Of a DNA stretch of 64,000 bases, positions 16,892 to 24,827 are shown in pieces (positions within the stretch are counted from its first letter, which is position 1; each line of letters starts with the position of its first letter). The DNA lies in assembly GCA_002350805.1 (NCBI GenBank), contig DEFO01000012.1, positions 16,873-80,872 on the forward strand, read 5' to 3'. Position numbers and translations under genes: made by a program. Source of the stretch: Prevotella sp. UBA2850. GTDB lineage: Bacteria; Bacteroidota; Bacteroidia; Bacteroidales; Bacteroidaceae. The notes under the pieces are model-generated. The model saw only the letters and a list, made by a program, of their open reading frames with translations, was not told where the DNA came from and did no database searches.

Positions 16892-17341
16892 ATGAATCGA
16901 TTAAACCTACCATCTTTCGAAATAAAACTTTCGGGAACGCCTGAAAAGCCGAAAATATTCGACATCCTGCGCCGAAAGTACGTCACATTGACGCCCGAGG
17001 AGTGGGTCAGGCAGCACTTTGTCCACTACCTCATCGAGCACAAGGGCTACCCCATGGCCCTGCTGGCCAACGAGGTGGAGTTGAAAGCTGGCGACAAGCG
17101 ACTGCGCTGCGACAGTATATTATATAATAAGGTGGTGCAACCCCGCATGATCATAGAGTATAAAGCCCCTACCGTTGTCCTCACCCAGCGAGTCTTCGAC
17201 CAAATCAGCGCCTACAACCTCCTGCTGCATGTCGACTATCTGGTGGTAAGCAATGGCATGCAGCACTACTGTTGCAAGATGGACTACGACCATCAAAAAT
17301 ATTTATTTCTTGAGGATATTCCAGATTATCAAAATATTTAA
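16892..17341 (+). CDS. orphan type I restriction HsdR N-terminal-like nuclease domain
   Basis: 149 residues resembling the HSDR_N_2 domain found at the front of type I restriction R subunits. A PD-(D/E)XK arrangement can be read: E61/E63, D74 in LRCDSILY and E89-x-K91 in IIEYKAP. There is no helicase, M or S subunit nearby; such single-domain proteins recur beside holA in Bacteroidota and are not known restriction enzymes. Whether it cuts DNA is unknown. Confidence 0.82.
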   Translation: MNRLNLPSFEIKLSGTPEKPKIFDILRRKYVTLTPEEWVRQHFVHYLIEHKGYPMALLANEVELKAGDKRLRCDSILYNKVVQPRMIIEYKAPTVVLTQRVFDQISAYNLLLHVDYLVVSNGMQHYCCKMDYDHQKYLFLEDIPDYQNI

Positions 17342-17432
17342 CATTTCCAACGTGGCATACCCTTTACGTCTTTCACATTTCCAACTTGGCATACCATTTG
17401 CATATTCAGTTGATAAAGAACTTTTTTAGATT

Positions 17433-18314
17433 ATGGCAATAGCAGGCAAACTCATCGGAGGCTTTCTCGGATTTATCACCGGCGGACCACTTGGTGCGCT
17501 GGCAGGGGTTATTTTCGGTTCTTTATTCGACTCACTAGCCGATGTCGTCAATACGCCCGAGTCTCGCCGATGGGAGGACAACTACGAAGAGACGCATTCA
17601 GAGCGCCGTAACGCCCGTTCCCAATACGAGCAGTACCGCCAATACCAGCAACGGCAATACGAGCAGTACCGCCAGCGGCAATATGAGGGGCAACGCAACT
17701 CCTTCATTTTCTCGCTGCTCGTACTGGCGTCCTACATCATTCGCGCAGACGGCAAGATCATGCACTCGGAAATGGAATTCGTGCGCCAGTTCTTGCGTAC
17801 CAATTTCGGTGAGGAAGGCGCCTTGGAGGGCGAGCAGATCCTGCGCAAGCTCTTCGACGAGCAGAAGCGCCAGAACGCCCAGAACCCCTATGCTTTCAGG
17901 AACACCATCCGGCAGAGCTGCAAGCAGATAGCCCAGAACATGGACTACAGCCAGCGCCTCCAGCTGCTCAATTTCCTGGTGCTCATCGCCCAGGCCGACG
18001 GCCATGTGGCCACCGAGGAAATCAACGCGCTGAAGGAGGTCACCCAGTACCTGCAGATGTCGCAAGAAGACCTTGAGTCGATGCTCAACCTGCGCAACGC
18101 CTCCAAGGGCTCGCTCGAAGATGCCTACAAGGTGTTGGGCATCAGCAAAGATGCCACCGACGATGAGGTGAAAGCCGCCTACCGGAAGATGGCTCTCAAG
18201 CACCACCCCGACCGCGTGGCCACCTTGGGCGACGACGTGAAGAAAGCCGCTGAGAAGAAATTCAAGGAGATCAACGAGGCCAAAGAGCGCATCTACAAAG
18301 CACGAGGAATGTAG
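17433..18314 (+). CDS. TerB-like/DnaJ (DjlA-type) co-chaperone
   Basis: 293 residues. A glycine-rich hydrophobic N-terminus ([21 protein letters not shown]) could embed in or span the membrane. A Gln/Arg/Tyr-rich linker (about 60-90) precedes a TerB-like helical domain (about 92-215, with [12 protein letters not shown] and [11 protein letters not shown]). A C-terminal J domain (about 228-293) has the HPD motif (KHHPDRV) that stimulates Hsp70. This is the DjlA order. The gene's last codons with its stop are repeated twice downstream. Confidence 0.88.
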   Translation: MAIAGKLIGGFLGFITGGPLGALAGVIFGSLFDSLADVVNTPESRRWEDNYEETHSERRNARSQYEQYRQYQQRQYEQYRQRQYEGQRNSFIFSLLVLASYIIRADGKIMHSEMEFVRQFLRTNFGEEGALEGEQILRKLFDEQKRQNAQNPYAFRNTIRQSCKQIAQNMDYSQRLQLLNFLVLIAQADGHVATEEINALKEVTQYLQMSQEDLESMLNLRNASKGSLEDAYKVLGISKDATDDEVKAAYRKMALKHHPDRVATLGDDVKKAAEKKFKEINEAKERIYKARGM

Positions 18315-18380
18315 GCCAAACGCATCTAAAAATCCCGTGGAATGTAACCCAAACGCATCTACAAATCCCGTGGAATGTAG
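18278..18380. repeat. tandem copies of the 3' end and stop codon of the DnaJ gene
   Basis: The end of the gene (GCATCTACAAAGCACGAG then GAATGTAG) is followed by two 33-bp degenerate copies (18315-18347, 18348-18380), each ending GTGGAATGTAA or GTGGAATGTAG. The stop codon is therefore present three times in register. Confidence 0.85.
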
Positions 18381-18412
18381 CCACTCAGAATCCGGCAAAC
18401 GAATAAAGCACC

Positions 18413-18468
18413 CACCGTTGAACAGAACACGACGAAAAGACACCGTTGAACAAAAGAATATGAAAAGA
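18413..18468. repeat. 28-bp tandem duplication over the PHP gene start
   Basis: Units 18413-18440 and 18441-18468 match at about 23 of 28 bases (CACCGTTGAACA ... GAAAAGA). The second unit contains the ATG of the PHP gene; the same position is ACG in the first. Confidence 0.8.
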
Positions 18469-19224
18469 CAAGTATATATCGACGCCCACACCCACACCAT
18501 TGCCTCGGGCCATGCCTACAGCAGCCTGCAGGAAATGGCCCAGGCCGCCGCTGAAAAGAACGTGAAGTACCTGGGCATCACCGAACACGGTCCGAGCATC
18601 GATGGCACCTGCCCCCTGCTCTATTTCAAAAACATGTTTGTCGTTCCCCGTCAGATGTATGGCGTGCGCCTGCTGATGGGCTGCGAGGTGAACATCCTCG
18701 ACACCGAGGGCCATCTCGATCTCACCGACGACTATCTCGACCGCCTCGACATCGGCATCGCCGGCATCCACATCAAATGCTGGAAGGGCGGCACAAGAGA
18801 AGAGAACACGCGCGGCATGCTCCGGGTGATGCACCATCCCAAGATCCACATCATCAGCCATCCCGGCGACGGCACTGCCGACCTCGACTTCGAACAGCTG
18901 GTGCTGGCATCGAAAGAGACCCACACGCTGCTCGAGGTCAACAACCACTCGCTGGCTCCCGAGCGCAAGAAGCAGATAGCCTGGGACAACAGCCGCTTGC
19001 TGCTGCGGCTCTGCAAACAACACCATGTGCCGCTCATCCTGGGCAGCGACGCCCACATCTCGTTCCAGATAGCCGACTACAGCCGCATCCTGCCGCTGCT
19101 CGACGAGATCGACTTCCCCGACGAACTGGTGATGAACTACTGGCCCGAGCGCTTCTTCAGATATCTGTCGCTGACCGGCAGCGAAGAAAGCGGAGAACGG
19201 AGAGCTGAGAACGGAGAGGTATGA
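18460..19224 (+). CDS. PHP-domain metal-dependent hydrolase (YcdX-like)
   Basis: 254 residues from ATG at 18460 (upstream frame is repeat). DAHTHTIASGHAYS at 8-21 supplies the first metal ligands; TEHGPS, GCEVNIL, HIISHPGDG and GSDAH are the later ones of the trinuclear PHP site. The family (E. coli YcdX) hydrolyses phosphoesters; the natural substrate is unknown. The last 11 or so residues (SGERRAENGEV) are encoded by an intergenic repeat module that has replaced or extended the natural C-terminus. Confidence 0.88.
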   Translation: MKRQVYIDAHTHTIASGHAYSSLQEMAQAAAEKNVKYLGITEHGPSIDGTCPLLYFKNMFVVPRQMYGVRLLMGCEVNILDTEGHLDLTDDYLDRLDIGIAGIHIKCWKGGTREENTRGMLRVMHHPKIHIISHPGDGTADLDFEQLVLASKETHTLLEVNNHSLAPERKKQIAWDNSRLLLRLCKQHHVPLILGSDAHISFQIADYSRILPLLDEIDFPDELVMNYWPERFFRYLSLTGSEESGERRAENGEV

Positions 19225-19325
19225 TTACCTTTGGTATTGTCCAAACTCCCAAACTCCCAAACTCCCAAATGGGGCAAGGCAGGTCTCTCCCCCTGGGGGA
19301 GTTGGTGGGGGGGTCTCCCTTTCAA
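19185..19325. repeat. mosaic repeat at the end of the PHP gene
   Basis: Contains a 42-bp module (19200-19241) identical, in reverse complement, to 23557-23598; it includes the PHP stop codon. Then come three 8-nt CCAAACTC-type units and a CTCCCCCTGGGGGAG palindrome with a G-rich tail that resembles the module at 23750-23783 and 35390-35423. Confidence 0.85.
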
Positions 19326-19346
19326 ACTTCAACCAAATCCATTTCT

Positions 19347-19817
19347 ATGAACACCCAACAACAAGAAACCATTGAGCGGCTGCTCGGCCAGCCTTACTGC
19401 CTCGTCGACATCCTGCCCTACCGCGTGCCTGCCGACAGCAAAGGCCAGTATTTCGAGGTGGAACAATACTTCCTGCAACCCACTCAGACGGCCGTTCTCA
19501 GCCAGAAGTTCGCCCACATGCTGCTCCGGCTGAACTGCTATCTGCAGATGGATGTCGTACAGTTTCCCGGGGAGACCAGCGTCACCAATCCCCCTCCAGC
19601 ACAGCTCCGGACATGGCTCTCCGACTGTCTGTCGGCCCGTCATCCCGCCATCCAGACACTCTTTGTGCTCATTCCCGAGACCGAGTCGATGTTTTCCATC
19701 TGTCAAGAAGATACCTATATGACTCTCTACAACCCCTCCCCCTCTCTGCAACGCCTCGCCAGCCAACTGGCCCAGGCCGAAGGACTCTTCCTGTGGAGCC
19801 CGGCAGACGGAGAGTAA
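19347..19817 (+). CDS. hypothetical protein
   Basis: 156 residues from MNTQQQETIERLLGQ; the frame open upstream to 19221 is repeat DNA. It opens with a substrate-binding-like segment (YCLVDILPYRVPADSKGQYFEVEQYFL) and has no signal peptide or membrane helix. I recognise no family. It ends 21 bases before the CAT-like gene, and both are GC-rich and on the same strand, so they are probably co-expressed. Confidence 0.7.
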   Translation: MNTQQQETIERLLGQPYCLVDILPYRVPADSKGQYFEVEQYFLQPTQTAVLSQKFAHMLLRLNCYLQMDVVQFPGETSVTNPPPAQLRTWLSDCLSARHPAIQTLFVLIPETESMFSICQEDTYMTLYNPSPSLQRLASQLAQAEGLFLWSPADGE

Positions 19818-19838
19818 CCCCTCAAAAAACCTTCCACT

Positions 19839-20465
19839 ATGCATCAACCTATCGATATCAACACCTGGGAGCGCCGCGAAATCTACCAGCATTTCTCGCG
19901 CATGAAGACACCCCACTATGCCGTAGCCGGCAACATCGATGTCACCCCGCTGCTCGCCTACAAGCGCAAGCACCACCTCTCGTTCTATCTCTCGCTCATC
20001 TATCTGGCCACCAAGTGCCTCAACGACATCGAGAATTTCCGCTACCGCATCATCGACGCCCAGGTAGTGCTCTGCGACCGCATCCACACCAATTTCACCC
20101 ACAAGCGCCCCGACGAAGGCCTCTTCCGCTTCTACACCTCGCCGTTCGTCGGCACCCTACCCGAATACGTGCGGTGCACCGCCGAGGGCATGGCCTCTCA
20201 GACCACCTTCTTCGGCGGCATGGACCCCATCCCCAATGTCGCCTACCTCTCGTGTGCGCCCCATGTAGATGCCACCTGCATCACCAATCCGGGCATCGAC
20301 GACCCCGACGACGCCATTCCCCGCATCAACTGGGGCAAATACGTGCTGCGCGACGGCCGTTGGATGCTCAATGTCACCCTCACCGCCAACCATCGTTTCA
20401 TCGACGGCTATCACGTCGGCCTCTTCTTCGAGCAGCTGCAGCAGGAGATCGACCGGCTCGGCTGA
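19839..20465 (+). CDS. chloramphenicol acetyltransferase-like (CatA family) protein
   Basis: 208 residues over the whole CAT fold: WERREIYQHF at the start, HHLSFYLSLIYLATK, NFRYRI, and the active-site-like TANHRFIDGYHVG, in which the His before xxxDG corresponds to the CAT catalytic histidine (HHAxxDGfH). Bacteroidota chromosomes carry many CAT-like proteins of unknown acceptor; resistance cannot be assumed from sequence. No mobile element is adjacent. Confidence 0.82.
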   Translation: MHQPIDINTWERREIYQHFSRMKTPHYAVAGNIDVTPLLAYKRKHHLSFYLSLIYLATKCLNDIENFRYRIIDAQVVLCDRIHTNFTHKRPDEGLFRFYTSPFVGTLPEYVRCTAEGMASQTTFFGGMDPIPNVAYLSCAPHVDATCITNPGIDDPDDAIPRINWGKYVLRDGRWMLNVTLTANHRFIDGYHVGLFFEQLQQEIDRLG

Positions 20466-20484
20466 TCCCCCCCGCAGCCTCCGC

Positions 20485-21057
20485 TCATTCCACCTTCCGT
20501 TGCAGATGATGCATTGGATGGCTGCCCCACTCTGCATCGTTCACATACTCAAAGCCCACGCGGCGGTACAGCCGTTCAGCATCCGGATTGCCGGCATCCA
20601 CCAGCAAGCCCACGGCAGGCAGTCCCATCCGCTTGGCCTTGGCTGCCGCACTCAGCAGCAATGCGCTGGCCACGCCCTGCAGCCTGTCACGCTCCTCCAC
20701 CGCCAGGCTGTCGGCATACAGCTCGCCGGCCTGTGTCTCGTCGTCCATGCCGCTGTAGTCGATGCCGAAGGCCACCCGTGCGGCCTCCACGAAGGCCCGC
20801 CGCAACTCGTGCAGGCGCCCCCCGTCGTAGGTCACGCAGATGCCCATCAGCCTTCCGTCGTCGTCCACGGCCACCTCCGTATTCCGGTAGCTGTACTGCG
20901 AGTCGTCGCGCTCCACGAGCTCCGTCATCACCCTGTGGAAATCGTCCAGCGTGTGGTCGGGCCCCGCGAAATACTGGCAGCAGTCGTGGTTCATGGCCAA
21001 CATAATAAGCCGCGCAATCTGCGCGGCTTGTTCCTTTCTTGCGTTTTCTATTCTCAT
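20485..21057 (-). CDS. GNAT-family N-acetyltransferase
   Basis: 190 residues. The start MRIENARKEQAAQIARLI, the acetyl-CoA-binding region RLQGVASALLLSAAAKAKRMG (a variant of the R/QxxGxG/A loop) and the end AERLYRRVGFEYV are typical GNAT elements. The acceptor is unknown. Its start codon is adjacent to the stop of the aldehyde dehydrogenase gene (no gap), so it is the second gene of that transcript. Confidence 0.85.
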   Translation of the reverse strand: MRIENARKEQAAQIARLIMLAMNHDCCQYFAGPDHTLDDFHRVMTELVERDDSQYSYRNTEVAVDDDGRLMGICVTYDGGRLHELRRAFVEAARVAFGIDYSGMDDETQAGELYADSLAVEERDRLQGVASALLLSAAAKAKRMGLPAVGLLVDAGNPDAERLYRRVGFEYVNDAEWGSHPMHHLQRKVE

Positions 21058-22497
21058 TTACTCATCGTAAGTGTCCAGATAGGTCACGTGCGTCACGAGA
21101 TACTCCTCGACGCCATGCTTACCGTCGGCACCGCCGATACCACTCTTCTTCACACCGGCGTGGAATCCCTGGATGGCCTCGAAGTGCTCGCGGTTGATAT
21201 AGGTCTCGCCAAACTCCAGCTCGCGGCAGGCCTTGGTGGCAATGTTCAGGTCCTTCGTGAAGATCGACGAAGCCAGTCCGTACTCACAGTCGTTGGCATA
21301 GGCAATCACCTGGTCGATGGTCTCAAACTCCACGAGCGGAATCACCGGACCGAAGGTCTCCTCGTGAATGATATCCATGTCCTGTGTGCAGTTGTCCAGC
21401 ACGGTGGCGGCATAGAAGTAGCCCTTCTCGCCCACGCGGTGTCCGCCGCACAGCAGTTTGGCACCCTGCTTGATGGCGCGCTCCACCTTCTCGGTGACGC
21501 TCTCCAGGGCGCGAGCCTCCACCAGCGGACCCATGTCTACGGTCTCGTCGGCACACGGGTCGCCCACCTTCACGGCAGCCATCTTGTCGACCAGTATCTT
21601 CGTGAATGCCTCTTTCACCTCCTTCTGCACGTACACGCGCTCGGCGTTGTTGCAAATCTGTCCGTTGTTGCCGATACGCGAGTCTACAATCCACTGTGCA
21701 GCCTTCTCCAGGTCGGCGTCCTTGCAGACGATGGCAGGCGCCTTACCGCCCAGCTCGAGGCTCACCTTGGTGATGTTCTTCGCAGCGGCAGCCATGATGC
21801 TCTCACCGGCGCCCACGCTACCCGTCACGCTCACGATGTCGATCTTCGGACTGCCAGCCATCTCGTTGCCGATCACCGAGCCGCGACCCGTCACGATGTT
21901 AATCACACCGGCGGGCAGACCGCACTCGTCCACCACCTTGGCAAACTCGGTGCAGTTCTCAGGCGTTATCTGGCTGGGCTTGATCACGATGGTACATCCG
22001 GCTATCAGGGCAGCACCGGCCTTACGGGCGATGAGGAAGAACGGGAAGTTCCAGGGCAGGATGCCAGCCACCACGCCGATGGGTTTCTTCGTCAGCAGGA
22101 TGGTCTCGTTGGGACGGTCGCTGGGAATAATTTCGCCCTCGATGTGGCGGGCGAACGTAGCCATATATTCGAAATAGCTGATGGTAGCACCCACCTCAAT
22201 GCTGGCCCAGTTGCGGGTCTTACCCTGCTCGCGCATAATAATCTCGGTGAACTCGTTCTCGCGGGCTTTAATGCCGGCGGCAATCTTCAGCAGATAGCCG
22301 GCGCGCTCGATGGCAGGCGTCTTCGCCCAAGCCTTCTGGGCAGCCCTGGCAGCGTCCAGAGCCTCGTTCACATCCTCAATGGTTCCCTCGGGCTGGCGGC
22401 TGATCACCTCCTCCGTCGATGGGTTCAACACGTCAATCCACTTTCCCGAACGGCTTTCACAGAATTTGCCGTTGATGTACATCTTCAGATCTTTCAT
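21058..22497 (-). CDS. NAD(P)-dependent aldehyde dehydrogenase (lactaldehyde/glycolaldehyde type)
   Basis: 479 residues from ATG at 22497. NFPFFLIARKAGAAL, the NAD-binding SVTGSVGAGESI, the general-base segment VSLELGGKAPAIV and the nucleophile region GQICNNAERVYV (Cys) are all present, followed by ETFGPVIPLVEF. The sequence is closest in pattern to AldA, which oxidises lactaldehyde and glycolaldehyde in fucose/rhamnose use, but other aldehydes are possible. Promoter at 22538-22567 overlaps the upstream gene's terminator. Confidence 0.9.
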   Translation of the reverse strand: MKDLKMYINGKFCESRSGKWIDVLNPSTEEVISRQPEGTIEDVNEALDAARAAQKAWAKTPAIERAGYLLKIAAGIKARENEFTEIIMREQGKTRNWASIEVGATISYFEYMATFARHIEGEIIPSDRPNETILLTKKPIGVVAGILPWNFPFFLIARKAGAALIAGCTIVIKPSQITPENCTEFAKVVDECGLPAGVINIVTGRGSVIGNEMAGSPKIDIVSVTGSVGAGESIMAAAAKNITKVSLELGGKAPAIVCKDADLEKAAQWIVDSRIGNNGQICNNAERVYVQKEVKEAFTKILVDKMAAVKVGDPCADETVDMGPLVEARALESVTEKVERAIKQGAKLLCGGHRVGEKGYFYAATVLDNCTQDMDIIHEETFGPVIPLVEFETIDQVIAYANDCEYGLASSIFTKDLNIATKACRELEFGETYINREHFEAIQGFHAGVKKSGIGGADGKHGVEEYLVTHVTYLDTYDE

Positions 22498-22537
22498 AGT
22501 TGTTTCGTTTTTATGTGAATAATAGATGGTTTGATGG

Positions 22538-22567
22538 CAAATATACACAAAAAAAACGAATCTGCAA
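22538..22567 (-). promoter_or_regulatory. aldehyde dehydrogenase promoter inside a terminator
   Basis: TTG (22567-22565), 19 nt, TATATTTG (22545-22538) on the minus strand. The -33 element lies in the loop-proximal left arm of the hairpin at 22557-22579. Confidence 0.6.
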
Positions 22568-22579
22568 GTTGCAGATTCG
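22550..22579 (-). terminator. terminator after the zinc-ribbon gene
   Basis: CGAATCTGCAA (22557-22567) and TTGCAGATTCG (22569-22579) form an 11-bp perfect stem; on the minus strand it runs into TTTTTTTT. A T-run on the other side makes it bidirectional in form. Confidence 0.85.
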
Positions 22580-22624
22580 TCTTTTTTCCAATATAATCAA
22601 ATCTTCAAGTGAATTGTCAAAAAA

Positions 22625-23461
22625 CTAGGCCTCCATCACGTCGTCGTCCTCATCCTTCTTTCTGCGGATGGAACGCTTGCGCTTAGGCTTGTCGTCCGTG
22701 GGAGCTTCAATCTTCACGCCGGCCAGCTCGGGGTCGATCATGATACGGCCGCAATACTCGCAGACGATAATCTTCTTGTGCATCTTGATGTCCAGCTGAC
22801 GCTGAGGCGGAATCTTGTTGAAGCAGCCACCGCAGGCGTCGCGCTGCACGTAGACGATGCCCAGACCGTTGCGGGCATTCTTGCGGATGCGCTTAAACGA
22901 GGCCAGCAGTCGAGGTTCAATCTTCACCTCCAGTTCCCTGGCGCGCTCCTTCAGCTTCTCCTCCTCGGTGCGAGTCTCGTCCATGATCTCGTCCAGCTCC
23001 TCCTTCTTCTCGTTCAGGGCCACCCGGCGGTCCTCAATCAAGGCTTTCGTCTGCTCCATGTCGTGGTTTCTCTCCTCCATTCTCACCTGAGCCTCACGAA
23101 TCTTCTTGTTGCACAGTTCAATTTCCAACTCCTGGAACTCAATCTCCTTGGTCAGCGTGTCGTACTCGCGGTTGTTCTTCACCTCGTCCAGCTGCACCTT
23201 ATAGCGCTCCACGCTGGCCTTAGCCTTCTCAATCTCGCCCTTTTTCATCACGACAGCATCCTGGAACTCAGCAATCTCGTTTTGGATTTTCTCCACACGA
23301 GTCATCAGGCCCGCAATCTCGTCTTCCAGGTCCTGCACCTCCAGGGGCAGTTCGCCGCGCAGTGCGCGTTTCTCGTCGATGCCCGAGAGAGTAGTCTGCA
23401 ACTGATAAAGCGTTTTCAGCTTCTCTTCTACTGATAAATCGGTAGGATCTTTCTTTGCCAT
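22625..23461 (-). CDS. coiled-coil protein with C4-type zinc ribbon
   Basis: 278 residues. Residues about 10-185 are a long heptad-rich coiled coil (QDLEDEIAGLMTRVEKIQNE, ELEIELCNKKIREAQ). The C-terminal part has CGGCFNKIPPQ and CEYCGRIMIDPEL, four cysteines of a zinc ribbon, then a basic tail (KPKRKRSIRRKKDED). It is the PF02591-type family, often next to nif3 in Bacteroidota as here; its role is not settled. It may be co-transcribed with nif3 across the 320-bp repeat-filled gap. Confidence 0.87.
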   Translation of the reverse strand: MAKKDPTDLSVEEKLKTLYQLQTTLSGIDEKRALRGELPLEVQDLEDEIAGLMTRVEKIQNEIAEFQDAVVMKKGEIEKAKASVERYKVQLDEVKNNREYDTLTKEIEFQELEIELCNKKIREAQVRMEERNHDMEQTKALIEDRRVALNEKKEELDEIMDETRTEEEKLKERARELEVKIEPRLLASFKRIRKNARNGLGIVYVQRDACGGCFNKIPPQRQLDIKMHKKIIVCEYCGRIMIDPELAGVKIEAPTDDKPKRKRSIRRKKDEDDDVMEA

Positions 23462-23783
23462 AATCTTTCGTTTATTTGGTTATTATTAATGGATGTTGTA
23501 TTCTCTAGGAGTGTAGATTTTTTAGGAGTGTAGGAGTGTGGGAGTGTAGGAGTGTAGACAATACCAAAGGTAATCATACCTCTCCGTTCTCAGCTCTCAG
23601 TTCTCAACTCGAAAGGTAATCATACCTCTCCGTTCTCAGCTCTCAGTTCGCAACTCGTTTTGGGAGCTAGTCCAAGTGATAAGTGACAAGTGATAAGTGA
23701 TAAGTGTGATTACCACTCCAGCCTGTTCTCCATCTTCAGGGGTAACCGGTTCCTCCCCTATAGGGGAGGTTAGGAGGGGTCTT
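23462..23783. repeat. mosaic repeat spacer between nif3 and the zinc-ribbon gene
   Basis: No gene. From left: short GGAGTGTAG tandem units (23505-23556); a 42-bp module (23557-23598) and a partial second copy (about 23611-23657), identical in reverse to 19200-19241; AAGTGATAAGTGA units; then a 121-bp segment (23663-23783) about 96% identical to 35303-35423, including the palindrome CCTCCCCTATAGGGGAGG. Its end coincides with the nif3 stop codon. Confidence 0.85.
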
Positions 23784-24574
23784 TACCAACACCTTATCGG
23801 GTTCGTGCAGATCTCGGTCATGCAGCAGCGCACGCCCGGGCACTCCCGTTCGATAATCTCGCGGAATATCTCGCCCGTAAACTGCTCACTCTGGTAGTGT
23901 CCGATGACACATATCTGAATCCTCTGCTCCTGGTCGAAGAACTCATGATAGTGCATCTCGCCCGTCACGAAGGCATCGGCGCCCGCCCTCACGGCATCGG
24001 CGAGCAGGAACGAGCCCGCGCCGCCGCAGAGTGCCACCTTGCCTACCGGTCTGCGCAGCAGTTCGTTCGTCTGCACACACTCCACGCCGAACACCCTTTT
24101 CAGCATCCCAATGAAGTCTTCCGCCGCCATCGGCACGGGCAGCGAGCCCATCACGCCGCTGGCACCGTCCACGCCGTCCACCGTCCTCGCTTCCACCAGG
24201 AAGTCCACGTCGCGCAGCCCCATCTTCTCTGCCATCTTGAAGTTCACGCCGCCCCGCGCATTATCCATGTTCGTATGCATCGACACGATAGCCACATGCT
24301 GTTCAATGGCTTTGAACACGATGCGTTGCACGAAGTTCTCGTCCGTGATGTGTGCGAGCTTATGGAATATCAGCGGGTGGTGGCTCACAATCAGGTTGCA
24401 GCCCTTCTCCACGGCCTCGTCGACGATCCTTTCCGTCACGTCAAGACACAACAATGCCCCTGAGCACTCCCACGCATCTGTCAGTCCCAGTTGCAGGCCG
24501 GCATTGTCAAAACCCTCCTGCAAGGGCAGAGGCGCGAATCGTTCAAGGGCAGCAATTACCTCTTTTATTTTCAC
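23783..24574 (-). CDS. Nif3-like dinuclear metal-centre protein
   Basis: 263 residues from a GTG at 24574. The Nif3/YbgI pattern is clear: APLPLQEGFDNAGLQLG near the start, LIVSHHPLIFH (metal ligands), SMHTNMDNARGG, and near the end TGEMHYHEF and IGHYQSEQFTGEI. The family forms hexameric rings with two metals per subunit; it is implicated in GTP cyclohydrolase-like chemistry but its role is unclear. ATGs at 24625 and 24607 lie in or before the promoter at 24595-24625, so the GTG, aligned with the family start, is preferred. Confidence 0.88.
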   Translation of the reverse strand: MKIKEVIAALERFAPLPLQEGFDNAGLQLGLTDAWECSGALLCLDVTERIVDEAVEKGCNLIVSHHPLIFHKLAHITDENFVQRIVFKAIEQHVAIVSMHTNMDNARGGVNFKMAEKMGLRDVDFLVEARTVDGVDGASGVMGSLPVPMAAEDFIGMLKRVFGVECVQTNELLRRPVGKVALCGGAGSFLLADAVRAGADAFVTGEMHYHEFFDQEQRIQICVIGHYQSEQFTGEIFREIIERECPGVRCCMTEICTNPIRCW

Positions 24575-24594
24575 GCTAAAATGTTTTTGAACTG

Positions 24595-24625
24595 CAAAGG
24601 TAATCATTTTCAGCCAATTAGCCAA
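24595..24625 (-). promoter_or_regulatory. promoter of nif3 (decides the GTG start)
   Basis: TTG (24625-24623), 20 nt, TACCTTTG (24602-24595) on the minus strand. Transcription would start near 24589, downstream of both in-frame ATGs and 15 nt before GTG 24574. Confidence 0.65.
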
Positions 24626-24731
24626 ACATCCTGCCGAAAAACCCTTCTTTTTATGCTTTTTTACGGGTTATGAAGCCCATCATGTTCGTTCGTATGCCAC
24701 AGCAGCTGCCACTAGGCAGCCCACCGTGGGG

Positions 24732-24779
24732 GCTTGAAAAATGCAAAAAATAGCCCCTATTTTTTTGCATTTTTCAAGC
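24732..24779. terminator. long hairpin after the NUC1 lipoprotein gene
   Basis: GCTTGAAAAATGCAAAAAATAG (22 bp, one extra T in the partner arm) pairs with 24757-24779 around a CCC loop. It lies between the stop of the nuclease gene (24828) and the nif3 promoter and probably ends the nuclease operon, though the U-tract is part of the stem. Confidence 0.55.
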
Positions 24780-24827
24780 TGGCGGGCCTTATCGGGGGTG
24801 GGGCTGTGCTATCTCCGCAGCTCTCGC

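Noticed and set aside
16892..17341. Type I restriction-modification system
   Set aside because: Only an R-subunit N-terminal-like domain is present; no methylase, specificity or helicase gene.
19839..20465. Acquired chloramphenicol resistance gene
   Set aside because: CAT-like fold is common in Bacteroidota chromosomes; no mobile element is adjacent and the acceptor is not known.
20269..22518. Very long open frame (about 750 codons) on the plus strand opposite the aldehyde dehydrogenase and GNAT genes
   Set aside because: It overlaps the complement of genes with clear catalytic motifs; composition is that of a shadow frame in GC-rich DNA.
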